Positions 36,674 to 47,081 are shown, counted from the first letter of the stretch. The stretch is DNA of 64,000 nucleotides from Adhaeribacter arboris (GCF_003023845.1 NZ_PYFT01000001.1:1-64000); one strand, 5' to 3'. A program made the numbers and translations. The notes: a model not told the origin generated them from the letters alone.

Positions 36674-37162
36674 TTAGTCTTCCTCATTCGAAGGAAATTC
36701 TAAAGTATCTAAAGCTTGTAAGGTTTCTTTTACAATCTGGCCCATTTCGCGACGGGAGTCGGCTTCCAGGGTGCGGGCAAACAAATCCAGAATTAACTCG
36801 CCTTCCACGTTGGTATACAAATTCTGGAAAAGCTTATCGAAAGCTTTATTTTCTTTTTGAATAATACCATCAATTTGAGCGATACTGGTAGCTTTAGCCG
36901 CTTTTTTTAGTACGGTTAAAACATTAGTACTTACTTCCTCGCCGCCCAAATCAGTAAATATTTGCATTAAAGCAATAGCCACTCCTAAACGAATTTTTTC
37001 AAAAGTAAAATGTAATTCATTGCCTGCCGGACCGCCTTGGCGGGAATGGCTTTCCGCGCGGTCGAAACTTCTAAATACGGTAGCTACTGGCTGGTCAAAA
37101 ATAGTAGGTTGAGCGGTGTGCAACGCGCGTTGCAGTAATAATTCAAATTCAGAGCCTGACAT
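36674..37162 (-). CDS. Hypothetical protein, 162 aa
   Basis: I do not recognise this family. The frame is open from 37213, but the first 17 residues would be an unlikely hydrophobic leader. ATG 37162 (MSGSEFELLLQRALHTAQ) gives a coherent soluble alpha-helical protein. It is rich in Ala, Leu, Glu and Lys, with long amphipathic helices (LGVAIALMQIFTDLGG, LTVLKKAAKATSIAQIDGIIQKENKAF, LILDLFARTLEADSRREMG) and an acidic tail (FPSNEED). No Cys or catalytic motif is visible. It is monocistronic, and nothing in the surroundings suggests a role. Confidence 0.6.
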   Translation of the reverse strand: MSGSEFELLLQRALHTAQPTIFDQPVATVFRSFDRAESHSRQGGPAGNELHFTFEKIRLGVAIALMQIFTDLGGEEVSTNVLTVLKKAAKATSIAQIDGIIQKENKAFDKLFQNLYTNVEGELILDLFARTLEADSRREMGQIVKETLQALDTLEFPSNEED

Positions 37163-37789
37163 AGTAAAGGGAAAGTGTAGAAAAGAAATAAAAGTAATAA
37201 ATAAGAAACACAATCTAAATACTAGAATTATTTAGCTACAAAGCTTTAAACTTCCTCCAAGTACGAAGTGCCCTATTAAAGTGTCAATTTGGAAAGAATA
37301 CGGGTTCAGATTAATTGGTTAGGCTGGGCAATTTCCTGATTTATTTACATTAACCCGTAGGAGATAATAATCGGTGGTTATTAGTAAAGCCAGGTACTTG
37401 TTGGCCGCTCGCCGGAAAGTTACTCCTCTCGCTTAAGCAATCTGATTTTACTGCATCCGCCATAAAGCACAGTAAAAATGAGGAGTTGCCGCTCATTATC
37501 CTTCCCACATTTAAAAATAATATATAAAATTTTTAGAGCAATTTCTTGCATTCTTTGAACACCATTAAGCCACCATGCCCGGGTATAAGTTAGTGGTGGA
37601 GGCTTTTTATTGAAATTTTTTAAAATAATAAGGAAAGACACCGGACAGAGCAGGATAGTAAGAGCTTTTAAGGCCTGTAAATTCAAAATTATCTAAATCT
37701 AAAAAGCACGCCTTAATCACCCACAAAAATGAATGAATAACATGGTATAAACTCAAATTCTCCCACTTGTTCCACCCTTAAACGCTTAC
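37163..37789. other. Upstream region of the susCD genes
   Basis: This 627 bp precedes the SusC gene and holds its promoter. An 88-codon minus-strand frame at 37420-37686 has no recognisable domain and an odd composition, so I do not call it. No ECF sigma/anti-sigma pair or hybrid two-component gene, the usual Sus-locus regulators, is present next to susC. Confidence 0.45.
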
Positions 37790-40700
37790 ATGATGCAATA
37801 CAAAATACTTAGAAAGTTGAAATTTATTTTTATTCTTCCCCTCTTTTTTCTTTCGCTTACCAATTTGTTTGGGCAAGCGCTTACTGTTACCGGCAAAGTA
37901 GCAGATGAAAAAGGAGAAGGCTTACCTGGTGTTACCATCCTGGTAAAAGGAACTACTACCGGTACCACTACCGATGCAACGGGAGGTTTTTCCCTGAATG
38001 TGCCTAACGGTACCGGTACAATAATCGCTTCTTTCGTGGGTTATTTAGCCCAGGAAGTTCCTATTAACAACCGTTCTTCCTTTAACATAACTCTCGCGGC
38101 CGATACCAAGGCGCTGGACGAAGTGGTAGTAATCGGGTATGGTACGCAAAAAAAATCGGATGTAACGGGAGCAGTGGCCTCGGTAAAAGCGGAGGCTCTG
38201 GAAGAACGTCCTTCGGCCAATCTTACCCAGGCGCTGGCGGGCCGGGTAACGGGCGCGAACGTATCGGTAAACTCCGGCCGACCCGGCGGAGCCGCCAATA
38301 TCCGGATTAGGGGAAACACTTCCGTGAGTGTTACGAACAACCCACTTTATGTGGTGGATGGCGTTATTCTGAACGTTACCAATTTAGGGAATGGTACCTC
38401 GCCGATTGATTACATGAACCCCAATGATATTGCTTCGATTGAAGTATTAAAAGATGCGTCGGCCACGGCTATCTATGGTGCCCGGGGTGCTAACGGGGTT
38501 ATTCTGGTAACTACCAAGCGGGGCAGCAAAGACGGGGGAAGAGTAAATTACGACACGTACTTTAGCGTTGGTACCCTGACCCGTAAAATTGATTTATTAA
38601 ATTCCCAAGAATTTTTACAGGTCGAAGATGTAGCCTACCAGAACGCCCAAAAGTATGACCCCGAAGGTTGGGCAGCCGGCAAATACGTAGACCCGAAAAC
38701 GAAAAGAACCAACCCTTTGCTTTTCGATGCGAATGGCAATCCGTTGTACGATACCGACTGGCAAAAAGAAGCTTCGCAAAAAGCTTTTACGCAAAACCAC
38801 CAATTATCTTTTACCGGCGGCAGCGATAAATCCAGCTTTGGGGCTTACCTGGGTTACCGCGACGAAGATGGTTTAATGCGAGGATCGTGGCTGAAGCGAT
38901 ACTCTGGTCGTTTTGTGTTCGATAGTCAGATTAAAGATTGGCTCAAAGTAGGCGGCTCGTTGGGTTATAATGATCAGCAGGAAAAACAACTGGATTTGCA
39001 AGGCGAAGGCGGTATAACTTTCATGCGCCAGGTACTGGAAGCATTGCCCATTATTCCGATAAAATATGCCGATGGCACCTGGGCCGGCAATGCCGATTAT
39101 CCGGGTATGGAAGGGGGCGACCATCCTTTACAAGTAGGAGCAGAACGGAGATATATCTTAAAAACTCAAAACACACTGGGTAATTTATATACTAGTATTC
39201 AGATAACCAAAGACCTGGAGCTAAGAACCGTACTGGGTACCAACATTATCAACCAAGCCATTAATTACTACGGTGGCCGGGAACTGAATTATATTTCGAA
39301 AGACCAGGGTGGGGTAGCGTACGTGCAAAACCAGCGGCATAATTCCTGGCAGTTCGAAAACTACCTCACTTACAATAAAAAAATATCGGCTAATCATTCC
39401 CTAACCGGTTTACTGGGTTTGTCGTGGCAGCACGTAGATGTTTTTACGGCCCGGGCGCAGTCGCAGAATTTTCAGGATGATTATTTCGGATACAATAACT
39501 TAGGCGCCGGAGCTACCGCCGTGCCGCCCACTTCCGGTACTACTGCTTATGGCCTGAACTCTTATTTTGGGAGAGTAAATTATAGCTTAAAAGAAAAGTA
39601 TTTAGTAACGCTAACGGGTCGGGCCGATGGTTCTTCTAAATTTGGTTCGGAGAACCGGTATGCCTTTTTCCCATCCGCCGCTTTAGCTTGGCGAGTATCC
39701 GAAGAAAGTTTCTTAAAAGGCACTCCGGCTTTGTCAGATTTAAAATTACGCACCAGTTATGGCGTTACGGGTAACTCCGAAATAAATGCCTACCAGGCCG
39801 AAGCCGGCATGGGCAACTACGAAGTAATTTTTAATGGCACCCGCACCATTGGGGTAGGGGTAAGCCGGTTAGGTAATCAGAATTTAAAATGGGAAAAAAC
39901 GCAACAGATTGATGCCGGCTTGGAATTGGGCTTGTTCAGCAACCGGATAGCCCTGGAAGTGGATGTTTACCGCAAGAAAACTACTAATATGCTGTTAAGT
40001 GCTCCCGTACCTTCCAGCAGCGGGTACACTACCGTTACCCGCAATGTGGGCAGTATGGAAAACCGGGGCATTGAATTTGGACTGAATACGGTAAATATTT
40101 CGGCCGGTGATTTTTCCTGGAATACCAACTTTAATATTTCCATCAACAAAAATAAAGTTTTAGCCTTAACGGGGGGCGACGATATTTTTTCCGGCCGCGG
40201 TATTATCCGGGAAGGAGAACCAGTAGGTTCGTTCTTCGGGTATGTGCGCCAAGGCACCTGGAGCACCGCCGAAGCCGACCAAGCCGCCAAATATTTACGG
40301 TTACCCGGCGACGTAAAATACCAGGATGTGAACAACGACGGCCAAATCAACGACCGCGACCGGGTGATAATTGGTAAAGGTATTCCCGATGGATTTGGCG
40401 CCCTGATTAACACGTTTAAGTATAAAAACTTCGACTTAACGCTTGATTTACAGTTTATGTATGGCAACGATGTCTCCTTGGCCAGTCAGCACTCCGCCGA
40501 AGACCGCCAGGGAATTGCCAACAGTTTTGCCACCGTATTAAATGCCTGGACTCCCGAAAATCAGAACACCGATATTGCCCAGTGGCGCCCAATCCCCGCT
40601 GGTTACGACACCTTTGATGATAGCCACCGGGTACAAGATGCCGATTTTATTAGAGGCAGAAACTTACTGTTCGGGTATAATTTTAATGCCGGAGTAACCG

Positions 40701-40882
40701 AAAAATTACGCATTAGCCGCTTACAGGTGTATGCCTCCCTGCAGAATTTCTTTTTAATTACCAAGTACGAAGGGTACGATCCGGAAGTCGCTACCTCGGG
40801 CGGTACTTTCGACCAGGGCTTAGCCTTATACGATTATCCCAAGCCCCGGGTGTTTATGGTAGGTCTAAATCTTGGTTTTTAA
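37790..40882 (+). CDS. SusC/RagA-family TonB-linked outer-membrane transporter
   Basis: This 1030-aa glycan or peptide importer of the outer membrane works with the SusD lipoprotein encoded 24 bp downstream. It has a signal peptide (about 1-30, NLFGQA), a carboxypeptidase-like domain (about 33-112: VTGKVADEKGEGLPGVTILV, GTTTDATGGFSL), a TonB-box region VVIGYGTQKKSDVTGAV, the SusC plug signature (SGRPGGAANIRIRGN, NNPLYVVDG, ATAIYGARGANGVILV) and a large barrel ending in RVFMVGLNLGF. No STN domain precedes the beta-sandwich, so it is not a FecA-type signalling receptor. Two Met codons start the frame (MMQYK); either may be used. Downstream glycan-related genes suggest a plant- or algal-type sugar polymer as ligand. 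Confidence 0.96.
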   Translation: MMQYKILRKLKFIFILPLFFLSLTNLFGQALTVTGKVADEKGEGLPGVTILVKGTTTGTTTDATGGFSLNVPNGTGTIIASFVGYLAQEVPINNRSSFNITLAADTKALDEVVVIGYGTQKKSDVTGAVASVKAEALEERPSANLTQALAGRVTGANVSVNSGRPGGAANIRIRGNTSVSVTNNPLYVVDGVILNVTNLGNGTSPIDYMNPNDIASIEVLKDASATAIYGARGANGVILVTTKRGSKDGGRVNYDTYFSVGTLTRKIDLLNSQEFLQVEDVAYQNAQKYDPEGWAAGKYVDPKTKRTNPLLFDANGNPLYDTDWQKEASQKAFTQNHQLSFTGGSDKSSFGAYLGYRDEDGLMRGSWLKRYSGRFVFDSQIKDWLKVGGSLGYNDQQEKQLDLQGEGGITFMRQVLEALPIIPIKYADGTWAGNADYPGMEGGDHPLQVGAERRYILKTQNTLGNLYTSIQITKDLELRTVLGTNIINQAINYYGGRELNYISKDQGGVAYVQNQRHNSWQFENYLTYNKKISANHSLTGLLGLSWQHVDVFTARAQSQNFQDDYFGYNNLGAGATAVPPTSGTTAYGLNSYFGRVNYSLKEKYLVTLTGRADGSSKFGSENRYAFFPSAALAWRVSEESFLKGTPALSDLKLRTSYGVTGNSEINAYQAEAGMGNYEVIFNGTRTIGVGVSRLGNQNLKWEKTQQIDAGLELGLFSNRIALEVDVYRKKTTNMLLSAPVPSSSGYTTVTRNVGSMENRGIEFGLNTVNISAGDFSWNTNFNISINKNKVLALTGGDDIFSGRGIIREGEPVGSFFGYVRQGTWSTAEADQAAKYLRLPGDVKYQDVNNDGQINDRDRVIIGKGIPDGFGALINTFKYKNFDLTLDLQFMYGNDVSLASQHSAEDRQGIANSFATVLNAWTPENQNTDIAQWRPIPAGYDTFDDSHRVQDADFIRGRNLLFGYNFNAGVTEKLRISRLQVYASLQNFFLITKYEGYDPEVATSGGTFDQGLALYDYPKPRVFMVGLNLGF

Positions 40883-40906
40883 TTTTTCAGTCTAAAAACA
40901 TTTATT

Positions 40907-42418
40907 ATGAGAATCACAATAAAAAAATATATTAGTCATTTGGTTTTAGGGATAGGATTACTGCTTTTTAGTACGAGTTGTAATGATTTTCTGGAGGAAA
41001 CGGACAAGTCTAATTTCACCCAGAATACTTATTTTACGCAACCGAAACACGCCGAAAGTATCGTGAACTCCATTTATGCCGATTTACGGTCAACTACCGG
41101 CGGCGGGTTTAACGGGGCTCCCTGGATGATGCTGGAATTTGCTACCGGACTCGCCAATACGGATTTAGGCCAAGCCCAGAACAGTATTAATATCCGGAAC
41201 CTGGCTAATAATTCCGACAATTCGTACGGGGGTACTTACTGGACCAGCAGTTACCGGGGGATTGCCAATGCCAACCTGGCTATTCAAAATATACCCGGCA
41301 TAACCATGGACGAAAACCAGAAAGCGCGTTTACTAGGCGAGGCCAGATTTTTACGGGCGTATTACTATTTTAACCTGGTCCGGATTTTTGGGCAAGTTCC
41401 TTTGATAACGGAGCCGGTAGATTTAAATTCCGAGGCTTTATACCCCCCCAAAGCTACCGAAGAAGAAATTTACAACTTAATTGTATCTGATCTGGTGGCG
41501 GCCGAAGCTGCCGGGCTACCTATCACGGATAAAACCGGAAAAGTAACAACTGGGGCTATTAAATCTTTACTATCCAGCGTGTATTTAACTATGGCCGGGT
41601 ATCCATTACAGAAAGGTGCCGAATATTTTAAAAAAGCGGCCGATAAAGCCCAGGAAGTTATCTCGTCCGGAGCGTACGATTTGTTTGCTTCTTACAACGA
41701 TTTGCACAACGAAGCTACCGAAAATACCGGGGAGCATATTTTTATGGTGCAGTTTGCGCCTTTTATTATGGCTTCGGGCTGGCAAACTTCCATTATTCCG
41801 TATAACAAAGGTATTTCGGCTTACTCCGACGAAACCGGCGCCATTTACGCCAACACCGATTTTGTGCAGACGTACGAACCCGGCGACAAACGGACCAAGG
41901 AAAAAGAATTTTACTTTACCGAATACTCTTTGAGCAGCGACCGCAACACCAATGTTAACCTGGGTGGTTACTTTATCTACAAACATTTTGACCCGAAAGC
42001 CCAACTGGAAACTACCAGTAGCGGTTTAAACTGGATGTTGATGCGTTACGCCGAGGTTTTGTTAATTTATGCCGAAGCTGCCAATGAAGTATCCGGCGGG
42101 CCAACAGCGGAAGCGTACGAAGCCATTAATAAAATAAGAAGAAGAGCCGAACTGCCGGAACTAGCCGGGTTAAGCCAGCCACAGTTCCGGGAAGCTACCT
42201 GGCGGGAAAAGTGGCACGAACTGAGTTACGAAAATAAAACCTGGTTCGATATGGTCCGCTTGCGCAAAGCCTTTAATGTAAAAACCAAAAATTTCGACGA
42301 CTACATAGGGCACCAGTTCTCCTACGGACCGGTATTAAAGGAAAGAGAGCTTTTATTCCCGGTACCAACCGCCGAAATACGGAACAATAAAAATCTGGCT
42401 CAAAACTTAGGTTATTGA
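40907..42418 (+). CDS. RagB/SusD-family nutrient-binding outer-membrane lipoprotein
   Basis: This 503-aa surface lipoprotein caps the SusC barrel and binds the ligand. The lipoprotein signal ends with lipobox cysteine C25 (LLFSTSCNDFLEE). TPR-like helices of the SusD fold follow: ARFLRAYYYFNLVRIFGQVPLI, an AKSLLSSVYLTMAGYP-like segment, NWMLMRYAEVLLIYAEAANE and a C-terminal REATWREKWHELSYENKTWFDMVR plus KERELLFPVPTAEI. Length is typical. The gene is 24 bp after susC and ends 35 bp before a 13-bp hairpin terminator, so susCD form a two-gene unit, with the PVC-type gene starting about 250 bp later. Confidence 0.96.
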   Translation: MRITIKKYISHLVLGIGLLLFSTSCNDFLEETDKSNFTQNTYFTQPKHAESIVNSIYADLRSTTGGGFNGAPWMMLEFATGLANTDLGQAQNSINIRNLANNSDNSYGGTYWTSSYRGIANANLAIQNIPGITMDENQKARLLGEARFLRAYYYFNLVRIFGQVPLITEPVDLNSEALYPPKATEEEIYNLIVSDLVAAEAAGLPITDKTGKVTTGAIKSLLSSVYLTMAGYPLQKGAEYFKKAADKAQEVISSGAYDLFASYNDLHNEATENTGEHIFMVQFAPFIMASGWQTSIIPYNKGISAYSDETGAIYANTDFVQTYEPGDKRTKEKEFYFTEYSLSSDRNTNVNLGGYFIYKHFDPKAQLETTSSGLNWMLMRYAEVLLIYAEAANEVSGGPTAEAYEAINKIRRRAELPELAGLSQPQFREATWREKWHELSYENKTWFDMVRLRKAFNVKTKNFDDYIGHQFSYGPVLKERELLFPVPTAEIRNNKNLAQNLGY

Positions 42419-42452
42419 AATAATAGCTTTAAAAAAGATTGCATTACAGGTT

Positions 42453-42492
42453 AATCCGGTAAGAAGTTGTACCAACTTTTTCTTACCGGATT
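42453..42492 (+). terminator. Terminator after susD
   Basis: Perfect 13-bp arms (42453-42465, AATCCGGTAAGAA, and 42480-42492) with a 14-nt loop lie 35 bp past the susD stop. The T-run is short. Confidence 0.75.
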
Positions 42493-42668
42493 TATCAATA
42501 ATTACTGACAGCAGTTATTACTCTTATTAATTTTCCTAATTTAAAGGATAGAAAAAAAAGAAACAGGATAGTGCCGGGTAGATTATTTGCCTCCGTTTAC
42601 CAGAATTAAAGATGGTTTGCGGTAAAATTCAGAAAAGAATGTATATTTTTAGATAAACAAGACAGTAA

Positions 42669-45600
42669 ATGAAAATTATTAAAAAAGGAAGTTTTCAAGT
42701 AATGCTTACCAGTTTGGGGCTGGTAGTAATAGCGCTCTTAACGCTGCAGTTTACCCAATCAAACTCCATCCCCTTAAAAATTAGCAAAGGTTCGCATATT
42801 ATCTTAGTGGGCAATAATCTGGGTTCCCGGATGATGAACTACGGGCATTTTGAAACGGAGTTGCAACTACGCTACCCGGACCAACAGCTTTATATCCGCA
42901 ACATGTGCGATGGGGGCAACACGCCCGGTTTCCGGCCGCATTCCGGACGGGTTTCGCCCTGGGCCTTTCCGGGCGCCGAAAAATTCCAGACCGAACTGGC
43001 GCATAACTCCGATAGCCAGGGCCACTACGAAACGCCCGATGAATGGATTACCCGGCATAAAGCCGATATCATTATTGCTTTTTTTGGTTACAACGAGTCG
43101 TTTGAAGGCAAGAAAGGTCTCGAAAATTACAAAGCCGAGTTGGATGCCTTTGTAAAACACACCTTAAAGCAAAAATACAACGGCAAAACAACTCCTCAAC
43201 TCGCGCTGGTTTCGCCCATTGCTTTCGAAGATCTTTCCGCAAAATACGACCTGCCCAACGGCAAACAGGAAAACGCAAACCTGGCTTTGTACACCGAGGC
43301 CATGAAAGAAGTAGCCGCCAAAAACAAAGTACTTTTCGTGAATGCGTTTACGCCCACCAAAAGCTGGTACGATACTACCGATGAATTTCTCACCATCGAC
43401 GGTTCGCAACTAAGCGACAAAGGATACGCCCGCTTTGATAAATTATTAGCCGACCAGGTTTTCGGTAAAGTGGCCGTAAAAAATGAGAAAAACCGGGCCA
43501 TGGTGCACGCGGCCGTTCAGGAAAAAAACTGGATGTGGCACAATGACCTTAAAATTCCGAACGGCGTGCACGTGTACGGCCGCCGCTACGATCCTTTTGG
43601 GCCGGATAATTATCCGGCGGAGTTAAAAAAGATTCGCCAGATGACGGATATTCGCGATCAGGCCATTTGGCAAGCGGCCAAAGGCCAGAAAATGGACGTA
43701 GCCGCCGCCGATAAAAATACGGCTGAATTGCCCCCGGTAACTACTAACTATAATCCGGAGAAAAACGGCAGCATGGAATACATGTACGGCCAAAATGCTT
43801 TAAATAAACTAAAGGTAGCGCCCGGTTATAAAATTGAAATGTTCGCCTCGGAACAAGAATTTGCCGATTTAGCCAAACCTTGCCAGATGACTTTCGACAA
43901 CAAAGGCCGCCTTTGGGTCGCTACTATGCCCAGCTATCCGCATTATAAACCCGGCGATACCAAGCCCAATGATAAAATTATTATTCTGGAAGATACAAAT
44001 AACGATGGTAAAGCCGATAAGCAGACCGTTTTTGCCGATGGCCTGCATTTACCGGTTGGTTTTGAGCTGGCGCCAGAAGGGGTTTATGTTTCGCAGGGCA
44101 CTAATTTCATGCTTTTTAAAGATACCAACGGCGACGATAAAGCCGATACCCGGGAAATTCTGTTAAGCGGTTTCGATGACCACGATACCCACCACGCGCA
44201 CCACGCCTACACTTTAGACCCCTCCGGCGCTATTTACATGGGCGAGGGAGTTTTCTTACATACCAATGTCGAAACTTCCTATGGTCCGGTCCGGGCTACT
44301 AACGGGGGTTTTTACCGCTACAATCCGCAGCGCCGCCAACTGGAACGCACGGCTCAACTTTCTATTCCTAACCCTTGGGGTATTGCTTTTGATGAGTGGG
44401 GTCAAAATTTTTTCGCGGAAACCTCCAGTCCGGATGTGCGCTGGATGATGCCGGGCACGGTTAAGCCCCGTTACGGCGTGGCCACGCACAAATCGGTACA
44501 GTTAATTGAAGACAAGCACCGGGTACGACCTACTTCGGGCCTGGAGTTTATCTCGAGCCGGCATTTTCCGGACGAAGTGCAAGGCGACTTAATTATTAAC
44601 AATACCATTGGTTTTTTAGGCACGAAGCAACACATTTTAAAAGACGATGGAACCGGCTATATCAGTAAACACCGGCAAGATCTTTTAATCTCTGAAGACC
44701 GCAACTTCCGGCCCGTAGACATGGAAATTGCCCCGGATGGTTCTTTGTACGTAGCCGATTGGCATAACATTTTAATCGGGCACATGCAGCACAACGCCCG
44801 CGACCCGCTGCGCGACCACGTGCACGGCCGTATTTACCGCATTACTTATCCGGGTCGGCCATTGGTGCAGCCGGCCAAAGTAGCGGGCGCCAGCATCGAC
44901 GAACTCCTGGAAAATTTAAAATTACCGGAATACCGGACCCGTTACCGGACCCGTCGGGAATTGCGAGGCCGACCAGTAGAAGAAGTACTCGCTCACCTGA
45001 AAACCTGGACAGCTAAACTGGATAAGAATGATCCGAAATACGAACACCACTTACTCGAAGGCTTGTGGGTAAGCTGGGGCATGAATAAAGTAGACCAGGA
45101 TTTATTGCGGCAATTGTTGCAAGCCAAAGATTATCATGCCCGGGCCGCGGCTGTTCGGGTGGTGCGTTATACTGGCCACCAGGTACCCGACCAGGCCGAT
45201 TTATTGATGCAAGCCGCCCGCGATGAACATGGCCGGGTACGGCTGGAAGCCATAGTAGCCGCTTCCTGGCTCGATAAAGAAAAAGGATTACCGATTTTAG
45301 CCGAAGCAGCCAAGAAACCGCTGGATGAATGGATGATACACGCCCATGAAACGGCGGTAGCTCACCTCAATGGCCGGGAAGTGGTACAGGAAAAAGAAGA
45401 AATGGTTAAAACCGATCTGAAAGGTGCCGAACGGGATTTATTGATTAAAGGCAAAGAAATCTATGCCCGCGAGGGGTTCTGTGCTACCTGCCACCAACCC
45501 GATGGCAAAGGATTGGCTTCTTCTGGTTTTCCGCCGCTTACGGGCACCAACTGGGTATTGGGTAATGAGGAACGCATGATTAAAATTGTTTTAAAGGGAT

Positions 45601-45851
45601 TGCAGGGCCCTATTGAAGTACAAGGGAAAAAATTCCCCGGCCAGGTTCCCATGACGCCTTTTGGCGGCATGTTGAAAGACGACGAAGTAGCTGCCGTAAT
45701 TACTTATGTGCGTAATTCTTTTGGCAACAAAGCGCCAGCTGTAACACCCGATAAAGTAAAAATGGTACGGGCTTCCATTAAAGATAAAACCGGATTTTAT
45801 TCCCCGGATGAACTTCTCAAGCAACATCCGCTCGAGAATGGGGTGCAGTAG
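42669..45851 (+). CDS. PVC-type haem-binding CxxCH protein with N-terminal SGNH-like and dehydrogenase-like domains
   Basis: This 1060-aa periplasmic protein has an N-terminal membrane anchor or signal (about 8-30). An SGNH-hydrolase-like domain (about 40-270) follows, but the usual GDS motif reads VGNNL (48-50) and the C-terminal DxxH region reads DGSQL, so the Ser and His are missing and this part is probably non-catalytic. A glucose/sorbosone-dehydrogenase-like beta-propeller (about 375-740: FDNKGRLWVATMPSYP, DTNNDGKAD, GIAFDEWGQNFFAETSS, GSLYVADWHN) comes next, then helical repeats. A cytochrome c ends the protein, with C938-ATC-H942 and MTPFGG as a possible distal Met. The fusion suggests oxidation of a sugar with electrons passed to haem. 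It lies upstream of a ThuA gene on the same strand. Confidence 0.9.
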   Translation: MKIIKKGSFQVMLTSLGLVVIALLTLQFTQSNSIPLKISKGSHIILVGNNLGSRMMNYGHFETELQLRYPDQQLYIRNMCDGGNTPGFRPHSGRVSPWAFPGAEKFQTELAHNSDSQGHYETPDEWITRHKADIIIAFFGYNESFEGKKGLENYKAELDAFVKHTLKQKYNGKTTPQLALVSPIAFEDLSAKYDLPNGKQENANLALYTEAMKEVAAKNKVLFVNAFTPTKSWYDTTDEFLTIDGSQLSDKGYARFDKLLADQVFGKVAVKNEKNRAMVHAAVQEKNWMWHNDLKIPNGVHVYGRRYDPFGPDNYPAELKKIRQMTDIRDQAIWQAAKGQKMDVAAADKNTAELPPVTTNYNPEKNGSMEYMYGQNALNKLKVAPGYKIEMFASEQEFADLAKPCQMTFDNKGRLWVATMPSYPHYKPGDTKPNDKIIILEDTNNDGKADKQTVFADGLHLPVGFELAPEGVYVSQGTNFMLFKDTNGDDKADTREILLSGFDDHDTHHAHHAYTLDPSGAIYMGEGVFLHTNVETSYGPVRATNGGFYRYNPQRRQLERTAQLSIPNPWGIAFDEWGQNFFAETSSPDVRWMMPGTVKPRYGVATHKSVQLIEDKHRVRPTSGLEFISSRHFPDEVQGDLIINNTIGFLGTKQHILKDDGTGYISKHRQDLLISEDRNFRPVDMEIAPDGSLYVADWHNILIGHMQHNARDPLRDHVHGRIYRITYPGRPLVQPAKVAGASIDELLENLKLPEYRTRYRTRRELRGRPVEEVLAHLKTWTAKLDKNDPKYEHHLLEGLWVSWGMNKVDQDLLRQLLQAKDYHARAAAVRVVRYTGHQVPDQADLLMQAARDEHGRVRLEAIVAASWLDKEKGLPILAEAAKKPLDEWMIHAHETAVAHLNGREVVQEKEEMVKTDLKGAERDLLIKGKEIYAREGFCATCHQPDGKGLASSGFPPLTGTNWVLGNEERMIKIVLKGLQGPIEVQGKKFPGQVPMTPFGGMLKDDEVAAVITYVRNSFGNKAPAVTPDKVKMVRASIKDKTGFYSPDELLKQHPLENGVQ

Positions 45852-46099
45852 TTATTTTTAGTTGTTGGTTATTAGTTGTTCGTTGTTCGACAAATATTCT
45901 GGTTCAATATTTATTATAAACTATCCTAAAAACTAGAGCACAACAAAATAGATTTTAAAATTCGATTAATTAAAAAAGTAAATTAAAATAGTATTAGGCC
46001 CTAATTTCTAATTCATAATTTTCAATTTCTAATTTTACGAAGCACTAGTTTCGTCGAAGTACTTAGCACAAAATATATTTAGCCACTTACTAGCGGTTT

Positions 46100-46987
46100 A
46101 TGAAAAATTTAAAAAGTTTTAAATACTTATTTTTAATTCTTGGTTTATTGTTTCAGGGTACGTTTTACGCTTGTGCCCAAACTAAAAGCAATACTAAAAA
46201 GCCTTTAATTGTCTTTGTAACCGGCGACCACGAGTATAGCGGCGAACTAACCATGCCGGCCATTGCCGCTGAGCTGGAAAAAAATTACGGGTTCCGGACC
46301 AAAGTTCTAAAAGCATTCCCCGATCAAAATTCCGAAGAAAACATTCCGGGCTTAGAAGCTTTACAAGACGCCGATGTAGCCGTATTTTTTTTACGCTGGC
46401 GCCGGTTGCCCGCTGATCAGCTCCGGCACATTGAGGATTATTTAAAAACCGGCAAACCGGTAATTGGCTTCCGGACGACTACCCATGCCTTTAACTACCC
46501 GGCCGGGCACGAGCTCGAAAAATGGAATGCATTTGGCGAAATGGCTTTTAACGCGCCGCCTGGTTGGGGCGGGGCAGCCAAGCATACCCATTATGGCCAC
46601 GAATCCAGTACCGATGTCAGCATTATTTCTAAAGAAGCTAAAAACCCTATTTTAACCGGGGTACAAGCTAATTTTCATGCTCGTTCCTGGTTGTACCGGG
46701 TATTGCCCGATTACCCCAAAAAAGGCTCTACTTGGCTGTTAATGGGGCACGCCGTCAACCCGGATAAAGAAGCCATTGATAATCCGGTAGCCTGGACCGG
46801 CACCAACTCCTTCGGAGGTAAATTTTTTATGACCACCTTAGGCCACCCCGAAGATTTCGATTTAGAACCAGTTCAGCGATTGGTAATTAACGGCATCCAC
46901 TGGGCGGCCGGAAAACCGGTGCCTAAAAAATGGGCGGGTAAAATAGAAATAAATGCGCCTTATCATGGTATACAAGCTAGTAAGTAA
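46100..46987 (+). CDS. ThuA domain-containing secreted protein
   Basis: This 295-aa protein has a signal sequence with a possible lipobox cysteine (FYACAQ, C25) and one ThuA domain. The domain is the glutamine-amidotransferase-like fold found in sugar-utilisation loci. Recognisable stretches include PLIVFVTGDHEYSGELTMP, ADVAVFFLRWRRLP, KTGKPVIGFRTTTHAF and GKFFMTTLGHPEDF. It differs from the 253-aa ThuA protein at 19.7 kb and seems a separate subfamily linked to PVC-type proteins. It starts 248 bp after the PVC-type cytochrome gene across an AT-rich gap with GTTGTT-type low-complexity sequence, and ends at a hairpin terminator. A role in oxidising or modifying the same sugar is likely from context. 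Confidence 0.88.
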   Translation: MKNLKSFKYLFLILGLLFQGTFYACAQTKSNTKKPLIVFVTGDHEYSGELTMPAIAAELEKNYGFRTKVLKAFPDQNSEENIPGLEALQDADVAVFFLRWRRLPADQLRHIEDYLKTGKPVIGFRTTTHAFNYPAGHELEKWNAFGEMAFNAPPGWGGAAKHTHYGHESSTDVSIISKEAKNPILTGVQANFHARSWLYRVLPDYPKKGSTWLLMGHAVNPDKEAIDNPVAWTGTNSFGGKFFMTTLGHPEDFDLEPVQRLVINGIHWAAGKPVPKKWAGKIEINAPYHGIQASK

Positions 46988-47009
46988 ATACTTTAGAGCA
47001 ACAAACACG

Positions 47010-47043
47010 AACAAAGGACAGGCTATAAGGTCTGTCCTTTGTT
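47010..47043 (+). terminator. Intrinsic terminator after the ThuA gene
   Basis: The perfect 12-bp arms 47010-47021 (AACAAAGGACAG) and 47032-47043, with a 10-nt loop and GTTTT run, lie 23 bp past the stop codon. Confidence 0.85.
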
Positions 47044-47081
47044 TTAAATGTATACAAGACATAATATGAACTGTATTTCTT

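Noticed and set aside
37420-37686. 88-codon minus-strand frame upstream of susC
   Set aside because: Composition is odd (Cys, Trp and Lys rich), there is no family likeness, and it lies in what should be the susC promoter region.
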